Shown here: piece by piece, positions 16,227 to 24,512 of the stretch
Numbering within the stretch: position 1 is the stretch's first letter
Layout of the letters: each line of letters opens with the position of its first letter
From: an uncultured Clostridia bacterium
GTDB lineage: Bacteria > Bacillota > Clostridia > Christensenellales > Borkfalkiaceae
Direction of reading: 5' to 3'
Assembly (NCBI GenBank): GCA_944328445.1
Contig: CALVHO010000008.1
Location: 1-64,000, forward strand
DNA: 64,000 bases
The notes under the pieces: generated by a model
The model's database searches: none
What the model saw: only the letters and a program-made list of their open reading frames with translations
Told to the model about the DNA's origin: nothing
Position numbers and translations under genes: made by a program

Positions 16227-16982
16227 ATGATCTTTTTTGAACTGACGACCGTGTTTGCGATCGGCGCCGTCGGCGGCTGGGTGCTGGAACTGTTTTTCCG
16301 CCGCTTTTTCAGCATGAAAAAGTGGATCAACCCGGGCTTTCTCAACGGCCCGTACCTGCCCATGTACGGCTTCGGCGCCGCGCTCCTGTACGGCGCCTGC
16401 TTCATCCCGCTGCCCCGCTGGGCGCTGGTGCTGCTGCTGACGGCCGCGCTCACCGCCCTCGAATACGTCACGGGGCTCATCTTCATCAAGGGCATGAAGA
16501 TCAAATTGTGGGACTACTCCGATCGCTTCGGCAACGTGCAGGGCATCATCTGTCCGCTGTTTTCGCTGCTCTGGGGGCTGATCGCGGCGGGGTTCGTGTA
16601 CCTGCTCTTCCCGCCGCTGCAAGCGGCCGCCGTTTGGGCGGGCGGCAGCGCGGGTGCGCTCTTTGCCGAGGGCGCCTTTTACGGGGCGCTGCTCGTCGAC
16701 GTGTGCATCAGCTTCAACGTCTCGCTGCGCGTGCGCAAGGCGGCGGCGCAGATCCGCGAGGCCGTGCATTACGAGCGGCTCAAAGCCGCCCTCAACGACC
16801 TGCGCGCCGAGCGCAGGCAGAAGCGCCGCTTCCTCTTCCCCTTTGCGGGCGGCTCCCTTCTCGACGCCGTGCAGCGGCTGCACGCGCGCAACATGGAGCG
16901 CCTGCGCGCCCTGCGCGGGCCCGCCCGCCGCAAGCAGGACAAGCAGGACGGCGAGGACGGCGGGGAGAAAAAGGACGGCTAA
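16227..16982 (+). CDS. CmpB-type putative ABC transporter permease, membrane protein
   Basis: This 251-residue protein has a hydrophobic N-terminal half with about four or five membrane segments and a basic, charged C-terminal tail rich in Arg and Lys. The NPGFLNGPYLPMYGFGA stretch and LWDYSDRFGNVQGIICP are hallmarks of the family annotated as putative ABC transporter permease (CmpB-like, PF06541 as I recall). Despite the name there is no nucleotide-binding partner here and its role is unproven. The start at 16227 lacks a strong SD. It precedes ylxM but ylxM has its own promoter. Confidence 0.72.
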   Translation: MIFFELTTVFAIGAVGGWVLELFFRRFFSMKKWINPGFLNGPYLPMYGFGAALLYGACFIPLPRWALVLLLTAALTALEYVTGLIFIKGMKIKLWDYSDRFGNVQGIICPLFSLLWGLIAAGFVYLLFPPLQAAAVWAGGSAGALFAEGAFYGALLVDVCISFNVSLRVRKAAAQIREAVHYERLKAALNDLRAERRQKRRFLFPFAGGSLLDAVQRLHARNMERLRALRGPARRKQDKQDGEDGGEKKDG

Positions 16983-16995
16983 GCGGCGGGACGGA

Positions 16996-17024
16996 TTGAC
17001 AGCGGCGCCGTTTTCCGCTATAAT
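16996..17024 (+). promoter_or_regulatory. ylxM-ffh promoter
   Basis: Near-perfect TTGACA (16996-17001), 17-nt spacer, TATAAT (17019-17024). The ATG of ylxM begins 7 nt after the -10 box, at the expected transcription start. Confidence 0.9.
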
Positions 17025-17030
17025 GGCGGC

Positions 17031-17396
17031 ATGAAGGATCTGAACTATTCCCGCCTGTTCGACGTGTACGGCGCCCTTCTGACGGGCAGCCGCCGCGAGA
17101 TCTGCGAACTCTACTACCTTTGCGACCTGTCTTTGACCGAGATCGCCGAGCAGCGGGGCGTCTCCAAACAGAGCGTTTCCGACACCCTTGCCAAGAGCCG
17201 TAAGCTCCTGGACGGGTACGAACAAAAGTTGCGCGTGCTGCAAACGTCGGACGCGGTGCGGCGCGCGGAGGAGCTCTTGGCGGCGTTTTCCGCCGCACAT
17301 CCCGGGCTTCGCGCCGAAACGCAGCCCATCGCGGCCGCCCTCGGCGGCGCGGGCAGGGCGTCCGCGCAGGCGGAACCGCCTTCCGAGACAGAATAA
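17031..17396 (+). CDS. ylxM: YlxM-family SRP-associated HTH protein
   Basis: This 121-residue protein of the UPF0122/YlxM family is normally encoded just before ffh and is thought to modulate the signal recognition particle. The sigma-region-4-like HTH is clear: LTEIAEQRGVSKQSVSDTLAKSRKLL in parts. The C-terminal tail is Ala-rich and variable. The ATG at 17031 is directly at the predicted transcription start with no SD, so the mRNA looks leaderless. Its 3' end supplies the SD of ffh (AAGGAG at 17395-17400). Confidence 0.9.
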   Translation: MKDLNYSRLFDVYGALLTGSRREICELYYLCDLSLTEIAEQRGVSKQSVSDTLAKSRKLLDGYEQKLRVLQTSDAVRRAEELLAAFSAAHPGLRAETQPIAAALGGAGRASAQAEPPSETE

Positions 17397-17408
17397 GGAG
17401 TGACCGTA

Positions 17409-18725
17409 GTGGCATTGTTTTCATCGCTCTCCGAGCGGCTCAACCATATCTTTTCCAAGCTGACCAAGCATGGCAGGCTCACCGAATTGGAGATCAAGGG
17501 CGCGATGCGCGAGGTGCGCGTGGCGCTGTTGGAGGCGGACGTCAACATCTTCGTGGCCAAAAAGTTCATCGCCGACGTCTCCGAAAAGGCGGTGGGGCAG
17601 GAGATCCTCAAAAGCCTGAACCCCGCCCAGCAGGTCATCAAGATCGTCAACGACGAGCTCATCGCGCTGATGGGCTCGGCCAACGCCAAGCTCGAAACGG
17701 CCGACCGCCCGCCCGCCGTCATCATGATGTGCGGCTTGCAGGGCGCAGGCAAGACGACGCTTTGCGGCAAGCTCGCCCTCTTTTTGAAAAAGCAGGGCAA
17801 AAAGCCGCTGCTCGTGGCGGGGGACATCTACCGCCCCGCGGCCATCCACCAGTTGCAGGTGGTCGGCGGCAAGGCGGGCGCCGAGGTGTTTGAAAAGGGC
17901 ACCCAAAACCCCGTCAAAACGGCCAAACAGGCCGTCGAACACGCGCGCTCGATGGGGTACGACACCGTCATCATCGACACGGCCGGCCGCCTGCACATCG
18001 ACGACGCGCTCATGCAGGAGCTCGAAAACATCAAAAACGAGGTGCACCCGAACGACATCCTGCTCACCGTCGACGCCATGACGGGCCAGGACGCGGTGAA
18101 CGTGGCCGAGACCTTCAACAAGCGGCTGGACGTGACGGGCGTCATCCTGACCAAGCTCGACGGCGACACCCGCGGCGGCGCCTGCCTGTCCATCAAGGCG
18201 GTCACGGGCAAGCCCATCAAGTTCATCGGCGTGGGCGAAAAACTCACCGACTTGGAGCCGTTCTACCCCGACCGCATGGCCTCGCGCATCCTGGGCATGG
18301 GCGACGTTCTGTCCCTCATCGAAAAGGCGCAGGAGGCCGTCACCGAAGAACAGGCCAAAAAGATGGAAAAAAAGCTGCGCGAGGCTTCCTTCACCCTCGA
18401 AGACTACCTCGAACAGTTTGAATCGCTCAAAAAGATGGGCGGCATCGCGCAGGTGATGGGCATGATGCCGGGCATGAGCAAGTTGAAGATCAAGGAGAGC
18501 GACTTCGACGAAAAGAAGGTGGAGCGCATCAAGGCCATCATCCTCTCCATGACCCCGCGCGAGCGCGAAAAGCCAGAGATCGTCAACTCCTCCCGCAAAA
18601 AGCGCATCGCCGCGGGCAGCGGCACGACCGTGCAGGACATCAACCAGCTGTTGAAGCAGTTCGAGCAGACCAAGGTCATGATGAAGCAGATGCGCGGCGG
18701 CAAGCGCCTGCCGTTCATGCGCTGA
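17409..18725 (+). CDS. ffh: Signal recognition particle protein Ffh
   Basis: This 438-residue SRP GTPase binds signal sequences and 4.5S-type RNA. N domain (ALFSSLSERLNHIFSKL), G domain with GLQGAGKTTLCGKLA, GDIYRPAAIHQL, DTAGRLHID and TKLDGDTRGG, and a Met-rich M domain ending in MMKQMRGGKRLPFMR. The GTG at 17409 is chosen over the GTG at 17400 because AAGGAG lies 8 nt before it, whereas it would overlap the earlier codon. A terminator-shaped hairpin follows the stop by about 45 nt. Confidence 0.96.
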   Translation: MALFSSLSERLNHIFSKLTKHGRLTELEIKGAMREVRVALLEADVNIFVAKKFIADVSEKAVGQEILKSLNPAQQVIKIVNDELIALMGSANAKLETADRPPAVIMMCGLQGAGKTTLCGKLALFLKKQGKKPLLVAGDIYRPAAIHQLQVVGGKAGAEVFEKGTQNPVKTAKQAVEHARSMGYDTVIIDTAGRLHIDDALMQELENIKNEVHPNDILLTVDAMTGQDAVNVAETFNKRLDVTGVILTKLDGDTRGGACLSIKAVTGKPIKFIGVGEKLTDLEPFYPDRMASRILGMGDVLSLIEKAQEAVTEEQAKKMEKKLREASFTLEDYLEQFESLKKMGGIAQVMGMMPGMSKLKIKESDFDEKKVERIKAIILSMTPREREKPEIVNSSRKKRIAAGSGTTVQDINQLLKQFEQTKVMMKQMRGGKRLPFMR

Positions 18726-18772
18726 ACCGGCGCGCCGCGTCCGTCGGCAAAAAAACAGGAAAAGAATTGTGC

Positions 18773-18809
18773 GCCTGTCAAGCAAAAATGCTTGACAGGC
18801 TTTCTTTTA
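18773..18809 (+). terminator. ffh terminator overlapping rpsP promoter
   Basis: A 12-bp perfect stem (18773-18784 with 18789-18800), AAAA loop, then TTTCTTTTA. The 3' arm contains TTGACA, the -35 box of the next promoter. Confidence 0.8.
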
Positions 18810-18820
18810 TCCGCTATAAT
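18792..18820 (+). promoter_or_regulatory. rpsP operon promoter
   Basis: TTGACA (18792-18797) inside the terminator arm, 17-nt spacer, TATAAT (18815-18820). The leader of about 60 nt can form a GGGGCG/CGCCCC hairpin. Confidence 0.9.
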
Positions 18821-18885
18821 GGGGCGGTATGTGGCGCCCCGCGGCGCTCGTTCACAGAAAAATTTTCCGCAAGGAGCAAAATACC

Positions 18886-19179
18886 ATGGCAGTCAAAATG
18901 AGGCTTACGAGGCTGGGCGACAAAAAGTCTCCCTTCTACCGCATCGTCGTGGTCGACAGCCGCAAGGCGCGCGACGGCGAGTACATCGAAAAGATCGGGC
19001 ACTACAACCCGACGAGCAACCCCGAAGAGGTGGTCATCGACGCCGACCGCGCCAAAGACTGGCTCTCCAAGGGCGTGCAGCCGACGGATACCGTCAAAAC
19101 GCTGCTCATCCGCCAGGGCGTCATCGAAAAGCCGACCAAACTTTCCGCGCCCCGCACCAAGACGCGCAAAAAGAAGTAA
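18886..19179 (+). CDS. rpsP: 30S ribosomal protein S16
   Basis: This 97-residue protein has the family start MAVKMRLTRLGDKKSPFYRIVVVDSR in shorter pieces and the DRAKDWLSKGVQPTDTVK segment. It is an assembly protein of the 30S body. The ATG at 18886 follows CAAGGAGC at a good distance; codons upstream belong to the leader. First gene of rpsP-khpA-rimM-trmD. Confidence 0.97.
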   Translation: MAVKMRLTRLGDKKSPFYRIVVVDSRKARDGEYIEKIGHYNPTSNPEEVVIDADRAKDWLSKGVQPTDTVKTLLIRQGVIEKPTKLSAPRTKTRKKK

Positions 19180-19207
19180 GCGCGTGCGCGTTTAAGGGGA
19201 AAGGCCA

Positions 19208-19453
19208 ATGCTGGAACTTGTGAAATTCGTGGTGGAACAGTTTGCCGAGCACAAGGACGCGATCGAATACCGCGTCGAAGACCGCGGCAACGCGACTGAC
19301 ATCGTCGTGCTGCTCGAAGAGTCCGACATGGGCAAGGTCATCGGCAAACAGGGCAAGATCGCCAAGGCCCTGCGCACGCTGGTGCGCTGCGCTTCGGCCA
19401 AGGAGCACAAAAAATACAACATCGAGATCAAGGAAAAGGCAAAAGCGGAATAA
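19208..19453 (+). CDS. khpA: KH-domain RNA-binding protein KhpA (YlqC)
   Basis: This 81-residue single KH domain carries the RNA-binding GxxG loop in GKVIGKQGKIAKALRTLV. KhpA pairs with KhpB in Firmicutes and affects cell elongation and sRNA binding. Its place between rpsP and rimM is conserved. SD AAGGGGAAAGG just upstream. Confidence 0.94.
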   Translation: MLELVKFVVEQFAEHKDAIEYRVEDRGNATDIVVLLEESDMGKVIGKQGKIAKALRTLVRCASAKEHKKYNIEIKEKAKAE

Positions 19454-19505
19454 ACTTCCGCTTCTTTTCTTATGCGGCCGCGCCTGCGCGCGGCGGAGTG
19501 AGTGC

Positions 19506-20018
19506 ATGAAAGATACCATCGTCATCGCCGAAGTGTTGAAGCCGCAGGGCATCCGCGGGGAGCTGAAAGTGCGCACCTTGCTCGACGCCCCTGCCGACAT
19601 ACGGCGCTTCAAAAAGGTGTACATCGGCGGAAAGGAGTACAAAGTGCTCTCCGCCCGCACCGACGCGCAGGCGGCCTACCTCGCCCTGGCGGGGGTGGCG
19701 GACAGGAACGCCGCCGAACTGCTGCGCGGGGCGGAGGTGGAGGGCCTGCGCGCCGACGCGCCCGCCCTGGCCGAAGGCCGCTACTACATCGTCGACCTCA
19801 TCGGCTGCGCCGTGGTCACGGAACACGGCAAACGTCTTGGAGAAATCGCGGACATCCTGCCCGCGCACACCGATATCTTTGTCCTGAAAGAGGGGGACAA
19901 GGAGTACATGTTCCCCGCGGCGGAGGGCGTCATCCTCGACGTAGACGTAGAGAACAGAAAGGTCGTACTCTCCGCCGCGCGGTTTGCGCAGGTCGCCGTC
20001 GAACAGGATAAACCATGA
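19506..20018 (+). CDS. rimM: Ribosome maturation factor RimM
   Basis: This 170-residue 16S rRNA processing factor binds S19 and helps 30S head maturation. It has the N-terminal KPQGIRGELKVRT motif, a linker and a C-terminal PRC-barrel domain (HTDIFVLKEGDKEYMFPA). The ATG at 19506 is chosen from the family start; an SD-like GGAG at 19495-19498 precedes it. Its stop overlaps the trmD start by 4 nt (ATGA). Confidence 0.95.
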   Translation: MKDTIVIAEVLKPQGIRGELKVRTLLDAPADIRRFKKVYIGGKEYKVLSARTDAQAAYLALAGVADRNAAELLRGAEVEGLRADAPALAEGRYYIVDLIGCAVVTEHGKRLGEIADILPAHTDIFVLKEGDKEYMFPAAEGVILDVDVENRKVVLSAARFAQVAVEQDKP

Positions 20019-20695
20019 AGATCGATATTCTCACGCTCTTTCCCGAGATGTTCGCGCCGCTGCGCGAGAGCATCCTCGGGCGGGCGCAAAAGGAAAACAA
20101 GATCGAGATCAACGTCGTCAACATCCGCGACTATTCCGAGGACAAGCACAAAAAGTGCGACGATTACCCCTTCGGCGGCGGCGCGGGCATGGTGATGACG
20201 GCCCAGCCCATCGGCTCGGCCATCGAGGCGCTCGACCCAGGCCACGAGGCGCGGCGCATCTACCTCTCGCCCAAAGGAGAGACCTTTTGCCAGCAGAAGG
20301 TGTTCGAGCTGCTGCAATACGAGCGCCTCGTGCTGCTCTGCGGGCACTACGAGGGGGTGGACCAGCGCGCCATCGACCTCTTCATCGACGAGGAGATCAG
20401 CATCGGCGATTACGTCCTTACGGGCGGCGAGCTGCCCGCCATGGTGGTGACCGACTGCGTGGCGCGGTACGTGGAGGGGGTCATCAACACCTCCTCGCTC
20501 GTGCAGGAGAGCTTTTCCGAAAACCGCCTCGAATACCCGCAGTACACCCGCCCCGTGGAGTACAGGGGGCTCACGGTGCCCGAGGTTCTGCGCAGCGGAA
20601 ACCATGCGGAGATCGACAAGTGGCGGCGGGAGCAATCGGAAAAGCTCACGCGCGAAAAGAGGCCGGATTTAATTAGTTCGCAAAATAATTTGTAG
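20015..20695 (+). CDS. trmD: tRNA (guanine37-N1)-methyltransferase
   Basis: This 226-residue SPOUT methyltransferase makes m1G37 in tRNAs. The knotted SAM site is present: YPFGGGAGMVMTAQP, LLCGHYEGVDQRAID and GDYVLTGGELPAMVV. The start overlaps rimM (ATGA at 20015). The last few codons and the DNA after them become abruptly AT-rich, marking the edge of inserted DNA. In most Firmicutes rplS comes next; here it does not. Confidence 0.96.
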   Translation: MKIDILTLFPEMFAPLRESILGRAQKENKIEINVVNIRDYSEDKHKKCDDYPFGGGAGMVMTAQPIGSAIEALDPGHEARRIYLSPKGETFCQQKVFELLQYERLVLLCGHYEGVDQRAIDLFIDEEISIGDYVLTGGELPAMVVTDCVARYVEGVINTSSLVQESFSENRLEYPQYTRPVEYRGLTVPEVLRSGNHAEIDKWRREQSEKLTREKRPDLISSQNNL

Positions 20696-20719
20696 GAATT
20701 TAAGTGCAGGAGGGGGGAT

Positions 20720-21304
20720 ATGGGCATTGTGCCGAAGGGGTTCCAAAACATCGGATATTATCTTGTGGAGCCGATAATACCGCCCGCGTGTTTCGATTTG
20801 CCGTGTAAACGGCTGCTTTCTTTGAGCGATTGCATTGCAAATATCTATCCGCCGCAGACCGAGGATTTATCTCCGCGGATGATGAAATTGGCGGAAGAGG
20901 CTCGGTTTTCACCTGCCGAAAGTAGGTTTTCACGCTTGAAGGACGCGCTTGTGTTTTATAATGAGTTTTCGGAAAAAGCGGACGGGCTGCGTATTGTGGG
21001 GCAGTTTGCGGCGAAAGATATTGCCTGGCGGTTCATTTCGGAAAATGATTTTTGCCTGTGCGGGGAAAATTTGGAGCCGAAAAGGTTGTTGGGTGGAGAA
21101 ATCCTCGGCTTTGACGGCGGGTTACACAGTTATCTTTGCAACGGATTGGATAAAAATTTGCGGGAAAGGTTTGCCATACGGTGGAACGGTTGGGGACTTA
21201 TCGAAAGCAGCTATGAGGAAATGCGCACATTCGCCGCGTTTATTCAAGGGCAGGGAGAACCCGTCGACTGGCTGCCGTACTTGCTGTTTGATTATACCCC
21301 ATAA
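20720..21304 (+). CDS. Uncharacterised AT-rich orphan protein
   Basis: This 194-residue protein is not one that I recognise. It is soluble-looking, with aromatic and acidic content, Cys pairs near the middle (CLCGENLEP) and a C-terminal EPVDWLPYLLFDYTP. The gene is clearly AT-richer than its neighbours and uses codons rare around it, which suggests transfer. SD GGAGGGGGG precedes the ATG at 20720. It sits between trmD and structured element B, in the slot where rplS is usually found. Size and composition would fit an immunity or SMI1/KNR4-like protein, but that is speculation. Confidence 0.6.
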   Translation: MGIVPKGFQNIGYYLVEPIIPPACFDLPCKRLLSLSDCIANIYPPQTEDLSPRMMKLAEEARFSPAESRFSRLKDALVFYNEFSEKADGLRIVGQFAAKDIAWRFISENDFCLCGENLEPKRLLGGEILGFDGGLHSYLCNGLDKNLRERFAIRWNGWGLIESSYEEMRTFAAFIQGQGEPVDWLPYLLFDYTP

Positions 21305-21334
21305 AAAGGAAAGCTCTCATCTCTTTTGAGAGAT

Positions 21335-21568
21335 CTTGCGCGAAGGCTAAATAAATAACTCGCGCAAGCAAAACTACGCTTTTGCGTTAGCGCACCCCAA
21401 TTTGCAAAAACTTTTGCTTTTGCAGGAAAGGTGAATGCGGCGCGCGTAATATGGTGTGCCCTGAAAGGGCGCGCCGCAGAGGAAAACTCCGATTGCACCG
21501 AGCAAAGCGAGGGCAATGGGGTTTGCCTATAAATCGCCGCATTTTGTTTTGTCAGCTCAAAACAAAAT
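21335..21568. repeat. Structured intergenic element, copy B (inverted)
   Basis: Starts with a 9-bp hairpin CTTGCGCGA/TCGCGCAAG (21335-21343 with 21360-21368). Then GCAAAACTACGCTTTTGCG and GCGCACCCCAATTTGC (to 21405), a GCGCGCC segment, a CGCCGCAGAGG segment near 21473 and an A/T hairpin ATTTTGTTTTG/CAAAACAAAAT with loop TCAGCT (21541-21551 with 21558-21568). Read in reverse it follows the order of copy A at 12487-12690. The last hairpin ends 22 nt before rbgA. Confidence 0.6.
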
Positions 21569-21590
21569 GGGCGAGAAATACAGAGGTTTT

Positions 21591-22445
21591 ATGAAACACA
21601 TCCAATGGTTCCCCGGGCACATGACCAAGGCCATGCGCATGATGGAGGAGAGCGCCGCGCTCGTCGACGGCGTGCTCTTCATCCTCGACGCGCGCGCGCC
21701 CGCGGCCACGTTCAACAAAAAACTGAAAAAGCTGTTCGGCGCCAAGCCCGTGCTCTTCGTGCTCAACAAGTGCGATCTGGCCGACGACGCCGCGACGGAC
21801 GCCTTCCTGGCCGAGATCGGCAAGGGCGCGCCCGCCGTCAAGTGCACGGCCACGGCGCAGGGCGCGGCGGGCAGGATCGCCGCAAAACTTCCCGAACTCC
21901 TCAAAGATAAATTCGCCAAGGACGCCGCCCGCGGCATGAACCGCCCCCCGCGGCTTTTGGTGGCGGGCATCCCCAACACGGGCAAGAGCACCGTCATCAA
22001 CGCCATGAGCGGGCAAAAGCGCGCCGTCACGGGGGACAAGGCGGGCGTCACCCGCGGAAAACAGTGGATCCGCTGCGCGGGCTTCGAGCTGCTGGATACC
22101 CCCGGCACCATGCCGCCCTCCTTCGAGGACCAGGCGCTGGCGCGGCACTTAGCGTACATCGGCAGCATCAACGACGACATTTTGGACATCCCGTCCCTGG
22201 CCCTGGCGCTGTTGGAAGAGCTGGCAGCAAGCTATCCCGCCCTGCTCGCGGCGCGCTACGGCATCGATGGCGGCGAGCCCTTGGCCATGTACGAGCAGGT
22301 CTGCCGCGCCCGCGGCTTTTTGATCCGCGGCGGAGAATTCGACTACGAGCGCGCCGCCCGCGCGCTGCTCGACGACCTGCGCAAAGGCCGCCTCGGCCGC
22401 GTCACCTTCGAGCGCGCGGAAAATTTCCGCGGCTATTTTGCCTGA
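21591..22445 (+). CDS. rbgA: Ribosome biogenesis GTPase RbgA (YlqF)
   Basis: This 284-residue circularly permuted GTPase is needed for late 50S assembly. The motif order is G4 (NKCDLAD), then G1 (GIPNTGKST) and G3 (DTPGT), as expected for the YlqF class. It opens HIQWFPGHMTKAMR, a family signature. The ATG at 21591 has AGAGG at 21582-21586; an upstream in-frame ATG lies inside the repeat element. It runs into rnhB and yraN. Confidence 0.95.
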   Translation: MKHIQWFPGHMTKAMRMMEESAALVDGVLFILDARAPAATFNKKLKKLFGAKPVLFVLNKCDLADDAATDAFLAEIGKGAPAVKCTATAQGAAGRIAAKLPELLKDKFAKDAARGMNRPPRLLVAGIPNTGKSTVINAMSGQKRAVTGDKAGVTRGKQWIRCAGFELLDTPGTMPPSFEDQALARHLAYIGSINDDILDIPSLALALLEELAASYPALLAARYGIDGGEPLAMYEQVCRARGFLIRGGEFDYERAARALLDDLRKGRLGRVTFERAENFRGYFA

Positions 22446-22479
22446 ACGGGCACTTCGCGGCGGAAACGTTGGTTCACGT

Positions 22480-23136
22480 ATGAAAAAGATCTGGAACGCG
22501 GAACAAAAACTATGCTTTGAGCGCGCCCTCCAAGGGCGGGGCATGGAGCTCATCGCGGGCGCCGACGAGGCGGGCCGCGGCCCGCTGGCGGGCCCCGTGG
22601 TCTGCGCGGCGGTCATCCTGCCGCTGGACGCGGCGTCGCTCATCGAAGGGGTGGACGACAGCAAAAAGCTCTCCGAGGCCGCGCGCGAGCGGCTGGACGG
22701 GTACATCCGCGCGCGGGCGCTGGCCTTTGCCGTGTGCGAAGAGAGCAACGAGACCATCGACCGCATCAACATTCTGGAAGCGACGAAGCTGTGCATGAAG
22801 CGCGCCGTCGAGGCGCTGGACCCGCCCCCTTCGGCGGTGCTCGTCGACGGGGATTTCCGCATCGACGTCGCCTGCGCGCAGCAGAGCATCGTCGGCGGAG
22901 ACGCGCTGTCCTATTCCGTCGGCGCGGCGAGCATCCTGGCCAAAGTCTACCGCGACGCGCGCATGCGCGAATACGACAAGCTGTACCCGCAATACGGGTT
23001 CGCCGTGCACAAGGGCTACGGCACGAAGCGGCACACCGATGCCATACGGGAGTTCGGGCTATGCGCGATCCATCGCAGGACGTTCACAAAAAAGTTTTGG
23101 GCAGGCGCGGGGAACGCCGCGCCGCCAAATTCCTGA
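22480..23136 (+). CDS. rnhB: Ribonuclease HII
   Basis: This 218-residue protein removes RNA from RNA-DNA hybrids. The catalytic acids are in GADEAGRGPLAGPVV, with further acids in VDDSKKLSE and VLVDGDFRI. C-terminal HKGYGTKRHTDAIREFG is typical. The ATG at 22480 is taken although its SD is weak (GGCGG); 22438 would start inside rbgA. The last 76 nt overlap yraN in another frame. Confidence 0.93.
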   Translation: MKKIWNAEQKLCFERALQGRGMELIAGADEAGRGPLAGPVVCAAVILPLDAASLIEGVDDSKKLSEAARERLDGYIRARALAFAVCEESNETIDRINILEATKLCMKRAVEALDPPPSAVLVDGDFRIDVACAQQSIVGGDALSYSVGAASILAKVYRDARMREYDKLYPQYGFAVHKGYGTKRHTDAIREFGLCAIHRRTFTKKFWAGAGNAAPPNS

Positions 23137-23426
23137 GGCGGCAGGGCTGCAAGGTGCTGGCCCGCAACTACCGCACCCCCTTCGGCGAGGCCGACATCGT
23201 CGCCCGCGACGGGGAAACGGTGGTCTTTTGCGAGGTCAAGGCCCGCCTCACGGAGTCCTTCGGCACCCCCGCCGAGGCGGTGGGGGCGGACAAGCGCCGC
23301 CGCTACGGGCTGATCGCGCGCTTTTTCCAGCAGCGGGCGGGGCGGGAATGCAACGTGCGTTTCGACGTTTTGGAAGTATACAAAGACCGCGTCGTTCACC
23401 TCAAAGACGCCTTCCGCCTCCCGTGA
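23061..23426 (+). CDS. yraN: YraN family (UPF0102) protein
   Basis: This 121-residue protein has a restriction-endonuclease-like fold core: FGEADIVARDGETVVFCEVKAR contains the E...D...ExK pattern. It is typically found next to rnhB. The function is unproven. The ATG at 23061 gives a 76-nt overlap with rnhB; the conserved RRGERRAAKFL region begins soon after, so a much later start is unlikely. Confidence 0.85.
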   Translation: MRDPSQDVHKKVLGRRGERRAAKFLRRQGCKVLARNYRTPFGEADIVARDGETVVFCEVKARLTESFGTPAEAVGADKRRRYGLIARFFQQRAGRECNVRFDVLEVYKDRVVHLKDAFRLP

Positions 23427-23533
23427 ACGCCGCGTTCCGCCTTTTTTGTGCGCGGCGGGGCGTTTTTGGCCCGTTCACGCGAAAAAAAGGGGAACAAACC
23501 GCAAAAAAATGCGCCGAAACGGGTGAAAAACGG

Positions 23534-23562
23534 TTGCGCGCCGCGCCCGTTTATGGTACAAT
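23534..23562 (+). promoter_or_regulatory. rplS promoter
   Basis: TTGCGC (23534-23539), 17-nt spacer, TACAAT (23557-23562), preceded by TG-like GG. The leader is about 65 nt. Confidence 0.75.
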
Positions 23563-23635
23563 AGCCAAAGACTTCGGGCGGTCCTCCGGCGAACCATTCG
23601 GCCGTGAACGCTGCGTAACAAGGAGGTAAAAGTCG

Positions 23636-23980
23636 ATGAAAGGGTTGATCGAAGCGATCGAGCAGGAAAACCTGAAAGACTCCGTTCCCGCTTTCAACGT
23701 AGGCGACACCGTCAAAGTGAGCGTGAAAGTCGTCGAGGGAACGCGCGAAAGGTTGCAGGCGTTTGAAGGCGTCGTGATCGCGAAAAAACACGGCGGCATC
23801 CGCGAGACCTTTACGGTCCGCAGGCTTTCGTACGGCGTCGGCGTCGAGAGGACGTTCCCCGTGCATTCGCCGAAGATCGCAGCCATCACCGTGGTGCGCA
23901 AGGGCAAAGTCCGCAGGGCCAAGCTCTATTACCTGCGCGGCCGCACGGGCAAAGCTGCCAAGATCAAAGAAGTGCGCTGA
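23636..23980 (+). CDS. rplS: 50S ribosomal protein L19
   Basis: This 114-residue protein lies at the subunit interface. Family segments: [34 protein letters not shown] and [20 protein letters not shown]. The SD AAGGAGGT is ideal. It has a private promoter and terminator, consistent with its displacement from trmD. Confidence 0.97.
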   Translation: MKGLIEAIEQENLKDSVPAFNVGDTVKVSVKVVEGTRERLQAFEGVVIAKKHGGIRETFTVRRLSYGVGVERTFPVHSPKIAAITVVRKGKVRRAKLYYLRGRTGKAAKIKEVR

Positions 23981-23988
23981 AAAACCGA

Positions 23989-24030
23989 ACAAAAAACGGG
24001 CTTCCCGCCTTGCGGGGGCCCGTTTTTTGT
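23989..24030 (+). terminator. rplS terminator
   Basis: 13-bp stem (23989-24001 with 24018-24030) with an inner CCCGC/GCGGG hairpin; A run before and T run after. The IS200 left end begins immediately downstream. Confidence 0.88.
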
Positions 24031-24512
24031 CTACCGAAAACCCCGCGATAGTCGCGGGGTTCAGTGGAGGCTAAGCCGATGAGGATGACAAAAAGACTCC
24101 GATTGTGTAAAATAAGAACTGACCTGCCAGTCAGAAAAGGAAAACACAATCGGAGGATATCATAATGCAGGAGCAAAACAATATCATAAATAGTTTAGCA
24201 CATACGAAATGGAATTGCAAGTATCATATAGTATTTGCGCCAAAGTATCGACGAAAAGTATTCTACGAAGAAAAGCGGATGGAGATACGAGAGATACTGA
24301 GGAAACTGTGTCAATGGAAAGGCGTGGAGGTGATAGAGGGAGAGATATGTCCGGATCATATCCATATGCTGGTAAGTATACCGCCCAAAATGAGCGTTGC
24401 GGGATTCATGGGATATTTGAAAGGGAAGAGTAGCTTGATGATATATCAAAAATGGGGAAGCATGAAATTTGCATACCGCAACCGCGAATTTTGGTGTAAG
24501 GGATACTATGTA
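24031..24512 (+). mobile_element. IS200-type element, left fragment
   Basis: The left subterminal hairpin AACCCCGCGA/TCGCGGGGTT (24039-24048 with 24052-24061) is typical of IS200/IS605 ends, followed by a structured leader and the first part of tnpA. Homology to TnpA stops after FWCKGYYVDTV, near 24512. The other end of an element of this type is at 32936-33104. The exact cleavage position cannot be fixed from this copy. Confidence 0.75.
24097..24155 (+). promoter_or_regulatory. tnpA SD-sequestering inverted repeat
   Basis: CTCCGATTGTGT (24097-24108) pairs perfectly with ACACAATCGGAG (24144-24155), which covers the GGAGG that precedes the tnpA ATG (24165). A small CTGAC/GTCAG hairpin sits in the loop. 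Occlusion of the SD is a known way in which IS200 elements hold transposase expression down. Confidence 0.75.
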
